The notes below the pieces were generated by a model that was not told the DNA's origin, did no database searches, and worked only from the letters and a program-made list of their open reading frames with translations. The position numbers and the translations under genes were made by a program. A stretch of DNA of 64,000 bases from a virus, in the IMG/VR virus record IMGVR_UViG_3300032032_000003, positions 1-64,000 of that record; one strand, 5' to 3'. This document shows positions 25,342 through 35,978 of the stretch, piece by piece; position 1 is the first letter of the stretch, and each line of letters starts with the position of its first letter.

Positions 25342-27921
25342 TTATGTTAACGACCAACCCGTTCCTACATAATCCTCACTATGATATAAGTGATCTACAT
25401 AGTCTTGGTTAAAACCAACTCCTGTGTCCCCTGCACTCAAACTTTCTGTGTTTGGTTTGCTTAGGGCACTAACGATTGATTCTACTACCGAAGAGGTTTC
25501 CGCTATTCCTTTGTTAGTATTTATACTGTTTACGCTATCAGAATTGGAAGTTGTTTCAGATTTATTTAATCCAATTGTCCAAACCGTGCTGTCTGATACC
25601 GTTTGTGATTCCGTTAATGCTTTACTAACTAATATTGCTGGTGCATCTGCTGCTGTACTTGTGTCTGTGAACTCTAGAATATGTCCAACTGTCAAGCTAT
25701 CTGTAACTGACGTTGATTCTGAGAACGCTCTGTTGTACGCTGCTACTATCGATTGGGCATCTGTAACAGTAACAGAATGTCCTAAAGGTTTAGCCATTGC
25801 CCAAGAGAACCTGTGTTCTCCAATATTATAGTTGTCTGCATCGTCTCCATCACTAGAATCATTCCAATAGGCTGAGTTCGGTGACCCACCATCTCCTTGA
25901 ACAACGTATGGGTTACCTACATCTTGATCATCAGCTGTTGCTGTGTTAGTAAATGTCCCAGGTGTAAACGCTATTGCGTGTGCATCTGTTGCTGTGCTTG
26001 TATCTGTCTTAATTATTTCGACGAATTTAGCTACTGTTTCAGATGTGCTTACTGTATCTGTTGTTAAGAATTTATAGAAATTATATCCTGTTGAGGAAAC
26101 TGAGAATGCAACATTGTAATCAACCACACTTCTTACAATAAGATCTCCAAACACTTGCATTCCTGCAGGGTGTACGGTATCTCTTATTGCTCTGTCCCAT
26201 GTTGTCTGCTCTACAGCTGACTTAATAACATAAGCATATGGTTGATATCTTTTGTTGTCTTGTAATACGTTGACATCGGATAATTTTCCTCTGTCATCTT
26301 TCCACTTACCTTCATATTCAAATAAATATCCTGTGGATATGGTTATTGTAGTCGCTTCTCCTGTTGGTGAAGTAATTACAATGTCTGCAGAGTCTGCTAA
26401 AAAGCCTGATCCTGCATTAATAATTTGAAACGTTGCAGGGAGTCCTGCGGAAGTAATAGACGTAACTCTTATATAGGCATTGTTTTGTCCGCCTACGAAG
26501 GTATAGTTGTCTGTATCACTTTGATGTACACGGAAATATCCTCCACCGGAGCCATTAGTGCCGTCTCCTGCTGCTGCATATCCTTTACCATCATCTCCCG
26601 TTTCATTGATCTTATAAACTTGTCCTACTTTAAATCCTGCATTACTTGCTGAACCACTATAACTCTTAAACGTAACTCCGGTTAATTGCCTAACCAAATA
26701 TCCATAGATATCTGAAGCCGAGTTTCCTGCACCATCATCAACGATATAAGATCTAATATCTGTGGGTGCAGTTTCTGTGATTATATTAATGCCTGCTGTG
26801 GTATATCCTGTACCTGCTGCAGTTACTGCCACTGCTGTTATTTTTCCGTCTGCTATTGTAGCTGTTGCTGTGGCTCCTGTACCGTCTCCAAATATTTGTA
26901 TGCCTGGTATTGCTCTATAATCAGCTCCACCGTCATTAACAGTTACACTTGCTATACCGCCAGAAGATATTATAGGTGTTGCTACACCGCCTGCTCCTGG
27001 GCCATATACGGCTGTTGTTACTTCATCAAATTTAAGTATGATATCAAATCGTTGTAATGTTATACCATTCGTTTGATATGTATTCTTTTCTACCCTAGTT
27101 ACTGTTGCATTCTGTGTATTTAATGCAGTAACAGATCCCGTTGATTGATGATACCTAATATCAATTTTTTTACCTTGTAACTCTAACGGTTCTAATACTC
27201 CTCCATGCTCTGCTTCTTGTAGTTTAACTGCTTGTTCAACACTATAAAAAGCATCAGAGGGTTTTAAAATATATCTACTAGGGTATTGTACTTCAACGTT
27301 CTCTCCATACATTAACCTAAAAAATGTTTCTATTGATTCCCTAGTACCTTTAGCTTCATAAAAGTCTTTAGCTCTTTTATAAAAGAAACGTTTATCTACT
27401 GTTACACTTTTAGGGAAATCATTTACAAGCGCTCCTCTCCATTTATCTAAAAAGGCTTCCTGTGCATAGTCAATATCATTACTGTAATTTACTATTTCAT
27501 CGCTTTGTTTAGAATCTTGATCCATAAAAGCATAATACTTTTTAAGGAAAGTAACGAATGTTGGATACTCATCTCTGATATATTCTGGGAATTGATCTTC
27601 GATTAGAAAGGAAGTGTTTCTTGTTTCTGTTTTTATATTGCCTTGTGCAGCATCTAATACTACTGATGCTGTTGCACCGGTTGCTGATGTGTCAGATGCA
27701 TGTGGTGTTATAGTAACTGTTGGCGTAGATGTATAACCTGTTCCAATGTTTGTAACTGTAATTGTTGTGATCGCTCCACTTGATACTGTAGCGATCGCTG
27801 TGGCTCCTGTTCCGCCTCCGCCTTCAATAGTTATCGTAGGCACATTATTATATCCCGTGCCACCTGCCGTGATGGTTATAGACGAAACGTATCTATAAAA
27901 TGATGGGATATAGTCTGTCAT
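25342..27921 (-). CDS. Baseplate wedge protein in the gp7 position
   Basis: The 859-residue protein begins with a [15 protein letters not shown] repeat (residues ~12-75), then a conserved-looking core (~98-220): [73 protein letters not shown], a pattern seen in wedge proteins of marine T4-like phages. More GxGY repeats lie near 325-380. The last ~230 residues are Ser/Thr-rich and repeat AxSFSExxxVTDSxxV-type units. Its start overlaps the gp6 stop by one base, the same place as T4 gene 7, but sequence similarity to T4 gp7 is not evident to me. Confidence 0.65.
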   Translation of the reverse strand: MTDYIPSFYRYVSSITITAGGTGYNNVPTITIEGGGGTGATAIATVSSGAITTITVTNIGTGYTSTPTVTITPHASDTSATGATASVVLDAAQGNIKTETRNTSFLIEDQFPEYIRDEYPTFVTFLKKYYAFMDQDSKQSDEIVNYSNDIDYAQEAFLDKWRGALVNDFPKSVTVDKRFFYKRAKDFYEAKGTRESIETFFRLMYGENVEVQYPSRYILKPSDAFYSVEQAVKLQEAEHGGVLEPLELQGKKIDIRYHQSTGSVTALNTQNATVTRVEKNTYQTNGITLQRFDIILKFDEVTTAVYGPGAGGVATPIISSGGIASVTVNDGGADYRAIPGIQIFGDGTGATATATIADGKITAVAVTAAGTGYTTAGINIITETAPTDIRSYIVDDGAGNSASDIYGYLVRQLTGVTFKSYSGSASNAGFKVGQVYKINETGDDGKGYAAAGDGTNGSGGGYFRVHQSDTDNYTFVGGQNNAYIRVTSITSAGLPATFQIINAGSGFLADSADIVITSPTGEATTITISTGYLFEYEGKWKDDRGKLSDVNVLQDNKRYQPYAYVIKSAVEQTTWDRAIRDTVHPAGMQVFGDLIVRSVVDYNVAFSVSSTGYNFYKFLTTDTVSTSETVAKFVEIIKTDTSTATDAHAIAFTPGTFTNTATADDQDVGNPYVVQGDGGSPNSAYWNDSSDGDDADNYNIGEHRFSWAMAKPLGHSVTVTDAQSIVAAYNRAFSESTSVTDSLTVGHILEFTDTSTAADAPAILVSKALTESQTVSDSTVWTIGLNKSETTSNSDSVNSINTNKGIAETSSVVESIVSALSKPNTESLSAGDTGVGFNQDYVDHLYHSEDYVGTGWSLT

Positions 27922-30110
27922 TAGATCTCTTCTACTTCAGGTGATGCTGTTATTACTGTTCCCGCTCTTGAATTTATTTGTGAGTTCACTACACTATCGT
28001 CTAGTGTTAATACTGTATTTCTTGAGGGTTTAGCAACGACAGGAGCAGTAGAAGTATCTGAGGTTCTAATTAATGCTTGTGTTGTTATGTCCTTTACAGA
28101 ATCATGAGGGGTGACTTGTATTCTTAATGTTGCTTCTGTTCCATATAGGGTGTTAATTATTGTTGACGGAACAGATACTGTACCTGCATCATAGTCTATT
28201 GAACCTATGTCTGCTATAATAGTTCCTGTAGGTGTAACTGCTTGAACAATTCCTGATCCGCTATACAATGGTGCCACCACTCCTGAATTAGGAACGTCTT
28301 GTAATAAGACCTTTGTTGTTACACTTGCTATTGTCAAATCAAAATATGTGCTTGTAAGTTCTCTAGGTTGTAATTTCTGATTAAACTTAACTGTATAATT
28401 TTTAGCTACAGCTAAATCAGGTTTAATTCTCTTTTGGAATCTGGTTTGAATATTTACAGATATTATTGCATCTGAAAATTCTTTAATACTGTCGTGTAAT
28501 CTTGTGTAATAAAAACTCTTGTTTAGCTTATTCAAACTATTATTAAAATAAGAGTTTACATTGCCTAATACGCCTGCTTCTATTTGTCCTTTTGCTAATG
28601 TTGTTAATTTAGGATTATATACTACTCCTACATCCAAAGAAACGTATGTGTACTCTGGATCTACAAACTCAGGAATAATTGATACCGGAGTTTTAGGTTC
28701 TATAACTGCTGTTTTAATATTATCTTTATCAGATTCTGTTATAAATGATCCGAGTACAGGATTAAGTGATATAAACACTTTACCATATATAGGTGGATCG
28801 TTTTTCTCTCCACCCCAAACAGAACATGATTGTATATTAGGATTGGCTGCTAATATAAGTGTTTCGTAGTCTTGTTCTGTAACTGCTCTGTCTCTTGTTG
28901 CGTTAAATCGAGGAGCATTAAATCTAATTTCGTCTATGCTTTCTTGAATACTTCCACTACTAGCTGCCAAATGTGTGGTGTTGGTAACTGACTCTCCTGC
29001 TGTTGCAAGTGTTGTAGTTGCTGCAAAGGTTTTAGCTGTGTTTGCTTGTGCTCCATTAGAGTTTATATAGTCAATTATAACAATGTTACCATTAGATAAT
29101 TTTTTACCTATTACATCGTCTCCGAATCTAATTTGAAATAAACCATCAGCTCCTTCTTCTACAAAATACGCTTTGGTATCTGATTTAACATTTAAAAATG
29201 TTGAATTTAAATTATAAACCGTTGTTGTTAAATCTGTTGAAGAATTTTGTACTCTAACTCTTAATGTTGTTGTGTCTGCTCTATCATTTGGCAACACATA
29301 AGGGCCTGCTTCAGCTCCTGTTGAAACAACAAATTGATTTGCTACTCTTACACCTTCTTTAATATCTAATCCCGGAAAAACAAATTGTGTTTGGGATGCT
29401 GCTGTTGCTGATTGTCCGGTGTACATTCCATAAGTTAAGCCTGAAGATACCGTTGTATTTTCACCTGTAGAAATCTGAGTGCCTAAATTTGTTTGTGCTT
29501 CTTTTTTACTACTGTTAGGAGCATAAAAACTTACTCCACTATATTCTGCAAATGTATAAGTTGTTGCTCCGGTACCACCTGTGTCTGCTGCTTCTGCTGC
29601 TGCTTCTGTTAAATACAAAGGAAAATAATATCCTTTGCCTAGTGTTGAGTGTGTTCCTTCTAACCAATAAGGACCGGCTCCACCTACGCTTACCGCTTGT
29701 GTTGTAGTTGTGCCTGTTGGATAAAATTTAAATGTTGTTCCATTAACAGCAGTTGTAAATGTAGATTCCCTTGACAATACTAATGTTGTTGCTGTGTAAC
29801 TAGCAGGAACCGCTATTGCTAAATTAATTTTCGCTGTTGAACAACGTCTAGATCTTGGTGTGTAACCAAGAGCTTTTGCTATTGATACTACAGATTCCCT
29901 CTTAATAGCAGTATCTATGAAGTTTTCATTAGCTAACATGTGTGCTAATATGCCATTGTAATGCGTATTATACGCTAATAAGTCTATTAAAACTGCAAGG
30001 CCTGAACCTTCAAAGTTATAATCTGTAAATTCTGTTTGACTATTTAAAAAGGTCTTAAGGTTTGCCTTTATGTTATCAAAGTCTAATTCTGATACGTTTA
30101 ATTGTGCCAT
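27921..30110 (-). CDS. 6: Baseplate wedge protein gp6
   Basis: The 729-residue protein starts [89 protein letters not shown], the highly conserved gp6 N-terminus. [46 protein letters not shown] is the family's central block. T4 gp6 is 660 residues, so this is slightly longer. gp6 forms the inner ring joining baseplate wedges. It follows gp25 by four bases. Confidence 0.93.
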   Translation of the reverse strand: MAQLNVSELDFDNIKANLKTFLNSQTEFTDYNFEGSGLAVLIDLLAYNTHYNGILAHMLANENFIDTAIKRESVVSIAKALGYTPRSRRCSTAKINLAIAVPASYTATTLVLSRESTFTTAVNGTTFKFYPTGTTTTQAVSVGGAGPYWLEGTHSTLGKGYYFPLYLTEAAAEAADTGGTGATTYTFAEYSGVSFYAPNSSKKEAQTNLGTQISTGENTTVSSGLTYGMYTGQSATAASQTQFVFPGLDIKEGVRVANQFVVSTGAEAGPYVLPNDRADTTTLRVRVQNSSTDLTTTVYNLNSTFLNVKSDTKAYFVEEGADGLFQIRFGDDVIGKKLSNGNIVIIDYINSNGAQANTAKTFAATTTLATAGESVTNTTHLAASSGSIQESIDEIRFNAPRFNATRDRAVTEQDYETLILAANPNIQSCSVWGGEKNDPPIYGKVFISLNPVLGSFITESDKDNIKTAVIEPKTPVSIIPEFVDPEYTYVSLDVGVVYNPKLTTLAKGQIEAGVLGNVNSYFNNSLNKLNKSFYYTRLHDSIKEFSDAIISVNIQTRFQKRIKPDLAVAKNYTVKFNQKLQPRELTSTYFDLTIASVTTKVLLQDVPNSGVVAPLYSGSGIVQAVTPTGTIIADIGSIDYDAGTVSVPSTIINTLYGTEATLRIQVTPHDSVKDITTQALIRTSDTSTAPVVAKPSRNTVLTLDDSVVNSQINSRAGTVITASPEVEEI

Positions 30111-30114
30111 TTGT

Positions 30115-30522
30115 CTACCTCAGCCTCGTAAGACTTACTGATAAGTCTTGTGGTTCGTTTAACCCTTTTATTAAAAATCTTATCTGAACATTGTAAGCAT
30201 TCTGATCGTAATCAGGTTCAGTTGATATGCTCATTATATCTACCCTTGGCTCATAATTTCTTATTTGTTGTTCTACCGCAGTAGATATGTTTGTCCCCAA
30301 TTGAGGGTCCATGTTTTCAAATAAGAACTGATAAAGAGCCGAGCCCAACTCCGGATGAAATGGTCTTTCGTAAGGCTTTGTTAGAAGCAATGTTTTTATT
30401 GATTGTTTCACAGCGTTTACGTCTAATTTTTTGTTTATATCTCCCGAAAGAGCGTTTTTCGTAAACAACATATCAAAGTCTTTATATAACCTTGCTATTT
30501 TTAGTTTTTGTGGTGTTGCCAT
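30115..30522 (-). CDS. 25: Baseplate wedge protein gp25
   Basis: The 135-residue protein is typical gp25 in size and motifs: YKDFDMLFTKNALSGDINKKLDVNAVKQSIKTLLLTKPYERPFHPELGSALYQFLFENMD, with the signature PYERPFHPxxGS, then EPRVDIMSI. gp25 binds gp6 and gp53 and nucleates the sheath-like wedge core. A late promoter (30528-30535) sits five bases before the ATG, so its predicted transcript starts on the start codon itself. Confidence 0.94.
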   Translation of the reverse strand: MATPQKLKIARLYKDFDMLFTKNALSGDINKKLDVNAVKQSIKTLLLTKPYERPFHPELGSALYQFLFENMDPQLGTNISTAVEQQIRNYEPRVDIMSISTEPDYDQNAYNVQIRFLIKGLNEPQDLSVSLTRLR

Positions 30523-30527
30523 AATAG

Positions 30528-30535
30528 TATTTATA
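30528..30535 (-). promoter_or_regulatory. T4-type late promoter TATAAATA before gene 25
   Basis: Exact core on the minus strand, five bases from the ATG. A start six bases past the core would fall on the A of the ATG at 30522. The 25 bases 30535 down to 30511 are identical to 36414-36438. Confidence 0.7.
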
Positions 30536-31144
30536 CTACCAGTCGAAATCTGGTAACTCTAAATTAAAAAATTCTTTGGCTTGATCCTTCACTCTTGTTT
30601 TTACATCTATATTAATTTTTGGTTTTTTATAAACCGGGATAGAGCCGCCCTTTAATATTGCTGCAGGGTCTATATCTGGGAAAGAAGTAGGTGTCGCTTT
30701 AACTACAACCTCAACCCCCTCTTTCTCAACATTTGGAATCTGTTTACAAAGCTGTTCTAAAGTTACTGCCCCTGTTCTTAATGCGGATTCTAAATCATCG
30801 AAATTTTTAACATCACCTAAGTCTATATCGCCCCACTTGTCTTTTAAGTATTCAAGATTAGTTTCGATTACATCTTTATTAACTCCTACTAATAGGACAA
30901 GTTTTAAAAAGTCTGCAACATCTTCATGTAAATTCTTATCTGCTGCATCCATAACCTTATTTAAAATACTAGGGATCATGTTTTCCATGGAGCCTATTAC
31001 AGAATTAATATCTTCTAAGGCATCGTTCTTTATTTCATTTAACTTTCCTAAAGGCGATGCGTCAATAGCTGCGTCGAATTTATCCTCGGCTGCTGCTACT
31101 TTGTCTGCAAGTTCTTTTAATTTTTCGCTAGGTCCGCAACTCAT
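30536..31144 (-). CDS. Helical virion protein between genes 5 and 25, unknown
   Basis: The 202-residue protein is mainly helical in its first 150 residues (SEKLKELADKVAAAEDKFDAAIDASPLGKLNEIKNDALEDINSVIGSMENMIPSIL...), then has a Pro-rich basic segment (SIPVYKKPKINIDVKTRVKDQ) and ends FFNLELPDFDW. I do not recognise it from T4. Three bases separate it from the spike gene, and gp25 follows, so it is probably a baseplate hub or assembly component. Confidence 0.6.
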   Translation of the reverse strand: MSCGPSEKLKELADKVAAAEDKFDAAIDASPLGKLNEIKNDALEDINSVIGSMENMIPSILNKVMDAADKNLHEDVADFLKLVLLVGVNKDVIETNLEYLKDKWGDIDLGDVKNFDDLESALRTGAVTLEQLCKQIPNVEKEGVEVVVKATPTSFPDIDPAAILKGGSIPVYKKPKINIDVKTRVKDQAKEFFNLELPDFDW

Positions 31145-31147
31145 ATC

Positions 31148-32725
31148 TTATCCATTTGGTGTTGAAGTTTCTTGTGATCCAGGAGTTGGTGAGCTTGCTC
31201 CGCCAGTTCCAGGTACCTCTGTATGCGTATGCTGTGTATGTGTAATTCCTGCTACTGTAATCTCGCCTCCACTATAAGTAATATCTGCTGTTGGAGATGT
31301 TAGTTTATGTGTTCCACCTATTGTTTCTGTGAGGGTACTGCCTATTGTATCTGATTTAGTTGTAGCCACATCTAATATTTGATCTGCTAATGTTTTAATT
31401 GTCATTGTAGAACCTGATCCTACTTCCATTAAACCACTTGCAGCTAGATAAACATTGCCTCCTGCTAATGCTCTATATGTTCCGCCTGCTGAGATAACTA
31501 CATTTTCTTTAACACTTTTTAAATCTTTGTTATATGTTTTATTAACTGTTTCAGCAACAGAATCTATTCTGTTTTTTGCTACACTAATTGTTTGATTTCC
31601 TATTATTGTTTCGGTGTCGTCTTTTGCTACACGGGCTGTTCTATTTCCTTTAATTGATTGTGTTACATCTGTTCCAACGACTTTAATATCGTTGCCATTT
31701 ATCTTTGTAACTCTTGATCCAAGAATAGATAAGAAATAATCTCCTTCTACTTCTTCGTATTTGTCTCCTGTTACAAGCAATTTAGCGTCGCCTTCTATTG
31801 TAACGTTACATGATCCTCTTATAAGAACATTATTATCCTTAGCAATAATTTCATACTTATCGCCTACAATGTTTGTAACCTTTGTTCCATCATTTTGAAT
31901 TTCATGGTTTGTACCTGATGGGTGGTATTCGTGAATTCTTCTATTTGTCTCTGTATTGTCTATTTCAAATACATGTCCGGCTCTTGTTTCTTTAACTGTA
32001 TTAAATGGATATAAAGAAGTCCAGTCTTTATCTTCTGGCTCTGGACTACTACCCTCTCTTAATTTTTGAGCTGCGTCAAAGTATTCGGCTTCGTCTTTTG
32101 ATTTTCCTCTTGGGTGTGGTTCATCCCAAGTTTTTCCTTCGTAATCTTTTCCTGTTATATCATCTAATATAGAGTCGCCGGTTTCTTCTGATACTGACGG
32201 CGCTCTTGCTGTGCGTATTTCTGTGTCTCTTTGCTCTCTTCTATTGATTAGAGAGTGATGAGTTTCTGCTGCTTCATTTCTAGCAAGCCTGGAAACATCA
32301 GGTTCTCCTACTCCTGCAAATCCTTCATCAGGATCGTCTGGAAGTCTAGGGAACCTTCCTGTTGGGTCCATAAATCCTGAGATATCATTGAGCTCTGGTT
32401 TGGATGCTGGCTTGCCTGCTATAGTCCCCAGGATCATAGGGATTTGTCCTTCTTCGCCGTCTGCAAAGAAACCTATAACTGTTGAGCCTTGTAATAATGA
32501 ATGGTTTTCCATTATTCCATTTACACCCGCACTTGTAACAGAATGTAATGGAATAGCATATGGTAATTGTTTTACAGGTAATGTTTGTTTGTTTCCTGTG
32601 TGATATCCTGTTATTCTAACTTTAACTCTACCGGCACACGTAGGATCATTGTTGTCTTCAACAACACCTAACCACCAAATAAAATCTGGTATATTTAATT
32701 TACCGTAATTTTTTAAATTTGACAT
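31148..32725 (-). CDS. 5: Baseplate hub spike gp5 without lysozyme domain
   Basis: The 525-residue protein has an N-terminal OB-fold as in gp5/VgrG (WWLGVVEDNNDPTCAGRVKVRITGYH, LPYAIPLHS, GSTVIGFFADGEEGQIPMILG), a charged linker with RLARNEAAETH, then KPW-type block TSLYPFNTVKETRAGHVFEIDNTETNRRIHEYHPSGT and long beta-helix repeats (NVTIEGDAKLLVTGDKYEEVEGD...). The T4-type lysozyme domain is missing. The end holds HTQHTHTEVPG, a His-rich apex like metal-binding spike tips. Its role is to pierce the outer membrane. Start overlaps the hub gene by one base. Confidence 0.88.
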   Translation of the reverse strand: MSNLKNYGKLNIPDFIWWLGVVEDNNDPTCAGRVKVRITGYHTGNKQTLPVKQLPYAIPLHSVTSAGVNGIMENHSLLQGSTVIGFFADGEEGQIPMILGTIAGKPASKPELNDISGFMDPTGRFPRLPDDPDEGFAGVGEPDVSRLARNEAAETHHSLINRREQRDTEIRTARAPSVSEETGDSILDDITGKDYEGKTWDEPHPRGKSKDEAEYFDAAQKLREGSSPEPEDKDWTSLYPFNTVKETRAGHVFEIDNTETNRRIHEYHPSGTNHEIQNDGTKVTNIVGDKYEIIAKDNNVLIRGSCNVTIEGDAKLLVTGDKYEEVEGDYFLSILGSRVTKINGNDIKVVGTDVTQSIKGNRTARVAKDDTETIIGNQTISVAKNRIDSVAETVNKTYNKDLKSVKENVVISAGGTYRALAGGNVYLAASGLMEVGSGSTMTIKTLADQILDVATTKSDTIGSTLTETIGGTHKLTSPTADITYSGGEITVAGITHTQHTHTEVPGTGGASSPTPGSQETSTPNG

Positions 32726-34164
32726 TATAAATTTGCTCCTACTACACTATCATTTATTTCACCTAACGATTTTGCTAAACCATTTTTAACTATTTCTACT
32801 TTCATTGTATGTCTTGATCTATCAAACTTATGCCTAATAGCAGTTATTAAATAATTGCCTGTTAATATAGGATCGACTAAATCATCATACGTTGCGTCTG
32901 CAGGTTTGTCCCCCGCGTTTGGATAAACCATTTTAATAAGTTTGCCTACTTCTATGTCTGTTCTTCCTGGCAAATCTATTTCAAAAGTATAGTCGTTAAA
33001 TGAATTAAAATAAACTTGTCTAAATAAGTTGTTAGCCAATACTGCTGGGTTAGCTGCGGCACCATACTTACCTTCTACTAAACCACCTTGCATACCCGTA
33101 AACATAACTTGATTTAAATATTTAATATTTACAAATGAATATGGATTACGTTGTATGCCTCCAGGTATTGGAATTCCTATGTCTGTATGAACGAAATTGC
33201 TAAATTGATCTCTACCATCTAATGTAACTTCTGTCTGTTCTTTTGTAAACAAATCGTAAGCTATTGTGGATGCTGAATAATAACCACTATCTTGTCCATC
33301 TAATATATCAATTGTTCTAGGCACTTGTATTGATTCTATTTTACTAAAAGAATCTGGAAGTTGTTGGGCTAAAAAAGTCTCGCCTCCTCCACGCACAGGA
33401 ACCTTTAAGTTGGGTGGAGCATAAACAAACTCTTCAAATAGCCCTACGTCTAATTGAGCTTGTATTAAGTTTTGTATTGATGTTAAATAAAATGCTTTAT
33501 TAGATTCATAAAATACATAGTCTGAACCCACATGCTTATTTCCCTGGCACTTCTTGCTTATGAACTGCATATTTTGCATGGGTGTCCAAAAGTTAGAAGT
33601 GTATTGTATTTTAGAAGTGTGAGGGGTATCCCCTATAATAAAATCTGTTTGAGTTTTTGGATTATCAATTCTTCTATATTCTTGTATGTGATCAAGATAT
33701 ATTTTTTCAGCTATCTGATCAGTTGTTCTTTCTGTGCCTGGAGCACCATACGATTGTGTAATACTTCTCGATTGATCGTTGATTGCTTCAATAGAACAAA
33801 AATTTAATGTGTATGTTTGCTCTCTGTCATTATTCAGTTTTCTGTTTTCAATAGAATAAATTTGGAATGATTTTTCTATTATATTATCTGCTCTATCTTC
33901 TAATGTTGCTGTTCTATATTTCATAACAAGAACTTCGCCGCCCCTAATAGGCCACTTGGATATTGCATTAACAGCATCTGTAACTTGTATGGACCCACTT
34001 AAAGTAGGGGACCAAATATCTTCACGTAGGATCACCTCAAAAACAAACTTTCCGGCCTCGTGCATGAGGTCATATTTTGTCATGTCTTGTGTGAGTATGA
34101 AAAGCTCATCACATTTGACTTCTCCAGGTTTGGAAATATTTTCTACTGTTGTCTTGTCATTCAT
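32725..34164 (-). CDS. Baseplate hub protein (gp27-like)
   Basis: The 479-residue protein shows the hub-type opening FVFEVILREDIWSPTLSGSIQVTDAVNAISKWPIRGGEVLVMKY and QTYTLNFCSIEAINDQSRSITQSYGAPGTERTTDQIAEKIYLDHIQE, followed by TPMQNMQFISKKCQ and KLIKMVYPNAGDKPAD...LTGNYLITAIRHKFDRSRHTMKVEIVKNGL. These match gp27/gpD-like hub rings that seat the gp5 spike. T4 gp27 is 391 residues, so this is longer. It lies directly before the spike gene with a one-base overlap, as expected for interacting partners. Confidence 0.75.
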   Translation of the reverse strand: MNDKTTVENISKPGEVKCDELFILTQDMTKYDLMHEAGKFVFEVILREDIWSPTLSGSIQVTDAVNAISKWPIRGGEVLVMKYRTATLEDRADNIIEKSFQIYSIENRKLNNDREQTYTLNFCSIEAINDQSRSITQSYGAPGTERTTDQIAEKIYLDHIQEYRRIDNPKTQTDFIIGDTPHTSKIQYTSNFWTPMQNMQFISKKCQGNKHVGSDYVFYESNKAFYLTSIQNLIQAQLDVGLFEEFVYAPPNLKVPVRGGGETFLAQQLPDSFSKIESIQVPRTIDILDGQDSGYYSASTIAYDLFTKEQTEVTLDGRDQFSNFVHTDIGIPIPGGIQRNPYSFVNIKYLNQVMFTGMQGGLVEGKYGAAANPAVLANNLFRQVYFNSFNDYTFEIDLPGRTDIEVGKLIKMVYPNAGDKPADATYDDLVDPILTGNYLITAIRHKFDRSRHTMKVEIVKNGLAKSLGEINDSVVGANL

Positions 34165-34171
34165 CTCATCA

Positions 34172-34675
34172 CTATTTAACTAATCTAATGTATTGTTGAG
34201 TTATATCTTTTAAAAATATTTTGTTTAAAAGATTAATTTGACTCTTTTTAATGTTTAGATCAGTTTCATACTCTAAATTTGTAACAGCTAGATAGGTTCC
34301 ATTTGCTACTAGGACAGAATCCCAATCTACTATAACATCATGATCTTCTGATAGCATATAATGGTGGACATCTGTACTATTGCCTACGCCATATTTGTCT
34401 TCTACATAAGCATTTAAATTTCTTGTGCTTAGTGGCCAGTCTCTGTGTATGTCTACTATATTATTAGCAACAAGAACTAACCAATGGTATTTTGTAGAAC
34501 CATAATATTGTTCAGCAATTATTTCAGGTGTTTCTCCGTCGCCAATATAATGGCTAATTAAATTAAGTTTGTTCTGGAAATATTTATCTAAATGTACTCT
34601 ACGAAATATATCTGGAACGATTGTTTTTGTTCCTGCATAAGGATAATACATTTTTGGAAGTGCTTTAAAATACAT
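34172..34675 (-). CDS. 53: Baseplate wedge protein gp53
   Basis: The 167-residue protein carries the gp53 signature: GDGETPEIIAEQYYGSTKYHWLVLVANNIVDIHRDWPLSTRNLNAYVEDKYG, a LysM-like fold followed by helices. The first residues (MYFKALPKMYYPYAGTK) are also typical of marine gp53. gp53 clamps gp6, gp7 and gp25 in the wedge. It starts one base after the stop of the gp48 gene. Confidence 0.88.
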   Translation of the reverse strand: MYFKALPKMYYPYAGTKTIVPDIFRRVHLDKYFQNKLNLISHYIGDGETPEIIAEQYYGSTKYHWLVLVANNIVDIHRDWPLSTRNLNAYVEDKYGVGNSTDVHHYMLSEDHDVIVDWDSVLVANGTYLAVTNLEYETDLNIKKSQINLLNKIFLKDITQQYIRLVK

Positions 34676-34676
34676 A

Positions 34677-35942
34677 TTAATAACCTTGTGCTATTCTTAC
34701 CGCTGTTAATGTTTCTAGTTCTGTAAATGCAAGTTCCATAGTCATTTCTGTTGGATAACCTTCGGTGCCTTTAAACGTATTAAACATACCATCTGGACCG
34801 TAAGTTACTTTACAGCTTGTTAATGCGCAAGATGATATTTTAGGTAAGTTTTTGTTTCTAAGGCCTTGTTCTCCATGGGTGAATTCTATTGAAAATTCCG
34901 CGGGATAAATTAAAAACATATCTCCGGGTGAAGACTCTGGATGCATATGATATTTAAAAGTTTCAATTATATCAGCAACCATTTGTGCCTCATTAGAGTT
35001 TCTAGGAGCAAAGGTATAATTAAAAGAAAATTTTCTGAAACCCATACTCTTAAATAACTGCTCTTTATATGGATTGGAAACCTTTTTAGATGTTGCCTCT
35101 AATGTTGCTCCAAAATCTGCATCTGCACCTATTGCTTTAGGTACATTGGCAGCAGCTGCTATTGCGCCCCTGCCTGCGAACTCCGGTGCTTCTGCTAAGT
35201 CTGCGAAATCCATTCTACCCGAACCTATCATTCCTGCGATTCCTAAATCTTGTTCATTCCAATTGGCTGAGTATGCTGCTATTATTGATTGAGGTACATA
35301 CAAAGAAATGGTTTTTAATAACCTTAATGTAGAAGTATTGTCCGCTACAAGCGCGGCCACACCAGCTCCAACTAATGCTGTTCCTGCTGTTAATAATGTC
35401 TTTCCAAGGTTTGAGCTATCTTTTATAATATTTCCGTTTGCAATACCTGCTGCTGTACCTAAGGCTGCTGCTAGGGCACCTGTTGCTGCTGCCGCTGTTT
35501 CATAAGATTCTGCTTTTGCTCTATTCTCTTTTGTATATTCTTTTGCGTATTCTTGATTTGCTTCTATTAGTTCTTGCTGCATGCTTGTATTACCCTCAAC
35601 GGCCATGGCTTGTGTTTCTGCTGCAACAGAGGTTTGTCTAGCATTTATATAAAATTTAACACCGTTTGGTAATAAAAGTTCGTCTGAATCGGGGTTTTGT
35701 TTTTGTAATTCTTGAGGATATCTTAAGGCGTTCGTTCCTGCCCTATTACCAATCCCTTCTCCGTTCTTAAAGTCCCAGGTTCTGTTTTTTTCTTTTTGCT
35801 GAGCATCTATCATCTCATGATGACTGTCAGCATTTATAGCCAGCTCCTGATTTTTATCAATCGAAGTTCTATTTGCGATCTGTTGGTCTCGTGCCGCTAT
35901 CGTTTCGTCGGATCTAAAAAGGTCTCCTGGCCTCCAAGACAT
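34677..35942 (-). CDS. 48: Baseplate tail-tube cap protein gp48-like
   Basis: The 421-residue protein begins MSWRPGDLFRSDETIAARDQQ and has an Ala/Gly-rich middle (~150-215, AAAATGALAAALGTAAGIANG), then the conserved C-terminal block FKSMGFRKFSFNYTFAPRNSNEAQMVADIIETFKYHMHPESS, FLIYPAEFSIEF, SSCALTSCKVTYGPDG and MELAFTELETL, typical of gp48/gp54 proteins that start the tail tube on the baseplate. gp48 and gp54 are related, so the choice between them is tentative. A GGAG site and a late promoter (35971-35978) precede it. Confidence 0.75.
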   Translation of the reverse strand: MSWRPGDLFRSDETIAARDQQIANRTSIDKNQELAINADSHHEMIDAQQKEKNRTWDFKNGEGIGNRAGTNALRYPQELQKQNPDSDELLLPNGVKFYINARQTSVAAETQAMAVEGNTSMQQELIEANQEYAKEYTKENRAKAESYETAAAATGALAAALGTAAGIANGNIIKDSSNLGKTLLTAGTALVGAGVAALVADNTSTLRLLKTISLYVPQSIIAAYSANWNEQDLGIAGMIGSGRMDFADLAEAPEFAGRGAIAAAANVPKAIGADADFGATLEATSKKVSNPYKEQLFKSMGFRKFSFNYTFAPRNSNEAQMVADIIETFKYHMHPESSPGDMFLIYPAEFSIEFTHGEQGLRNKNLPKISSCALTSCKVTYGPDGMFNTFKGTEGYPTEMTMELAFTELETLTAVRIAQGY

Positions 35943-35949
35943 ATAAATA
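35942..35949 (+). promoter_or_regulatory. T4-type late promoter TATAAATA toward gene 4
   Basis: Exact core whose first base overlaps the start codon of the divergent gp48 gene. The predicted start near 35955 gives a ~23-base leader for the ATG at 35978. Confidence 0.7.
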
Positions 35950-35970
35950 CTCCTAGTTATGTTATATACT

Positions 35971-35978
35971 TATTTATA
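35971..35978 (-). promoter_or_regulatory. T4-type late promoter TATAAATA toward gene 48
   Basis: Exact minus-strand core whose last plus-strand base is the A of the gene 4 ATG. The predicted start near 35965 gives a ~23-base leader with GGAG before the ATG at 35942. It mirrors the promoter at 35942-35949. Confidence 0.7.

Noticed and set aside
25518-25525. Minus-strand TATAAATA
   Set aside because: Inside the gp7-position gene, more than 200 bases before the next start; likely chance.
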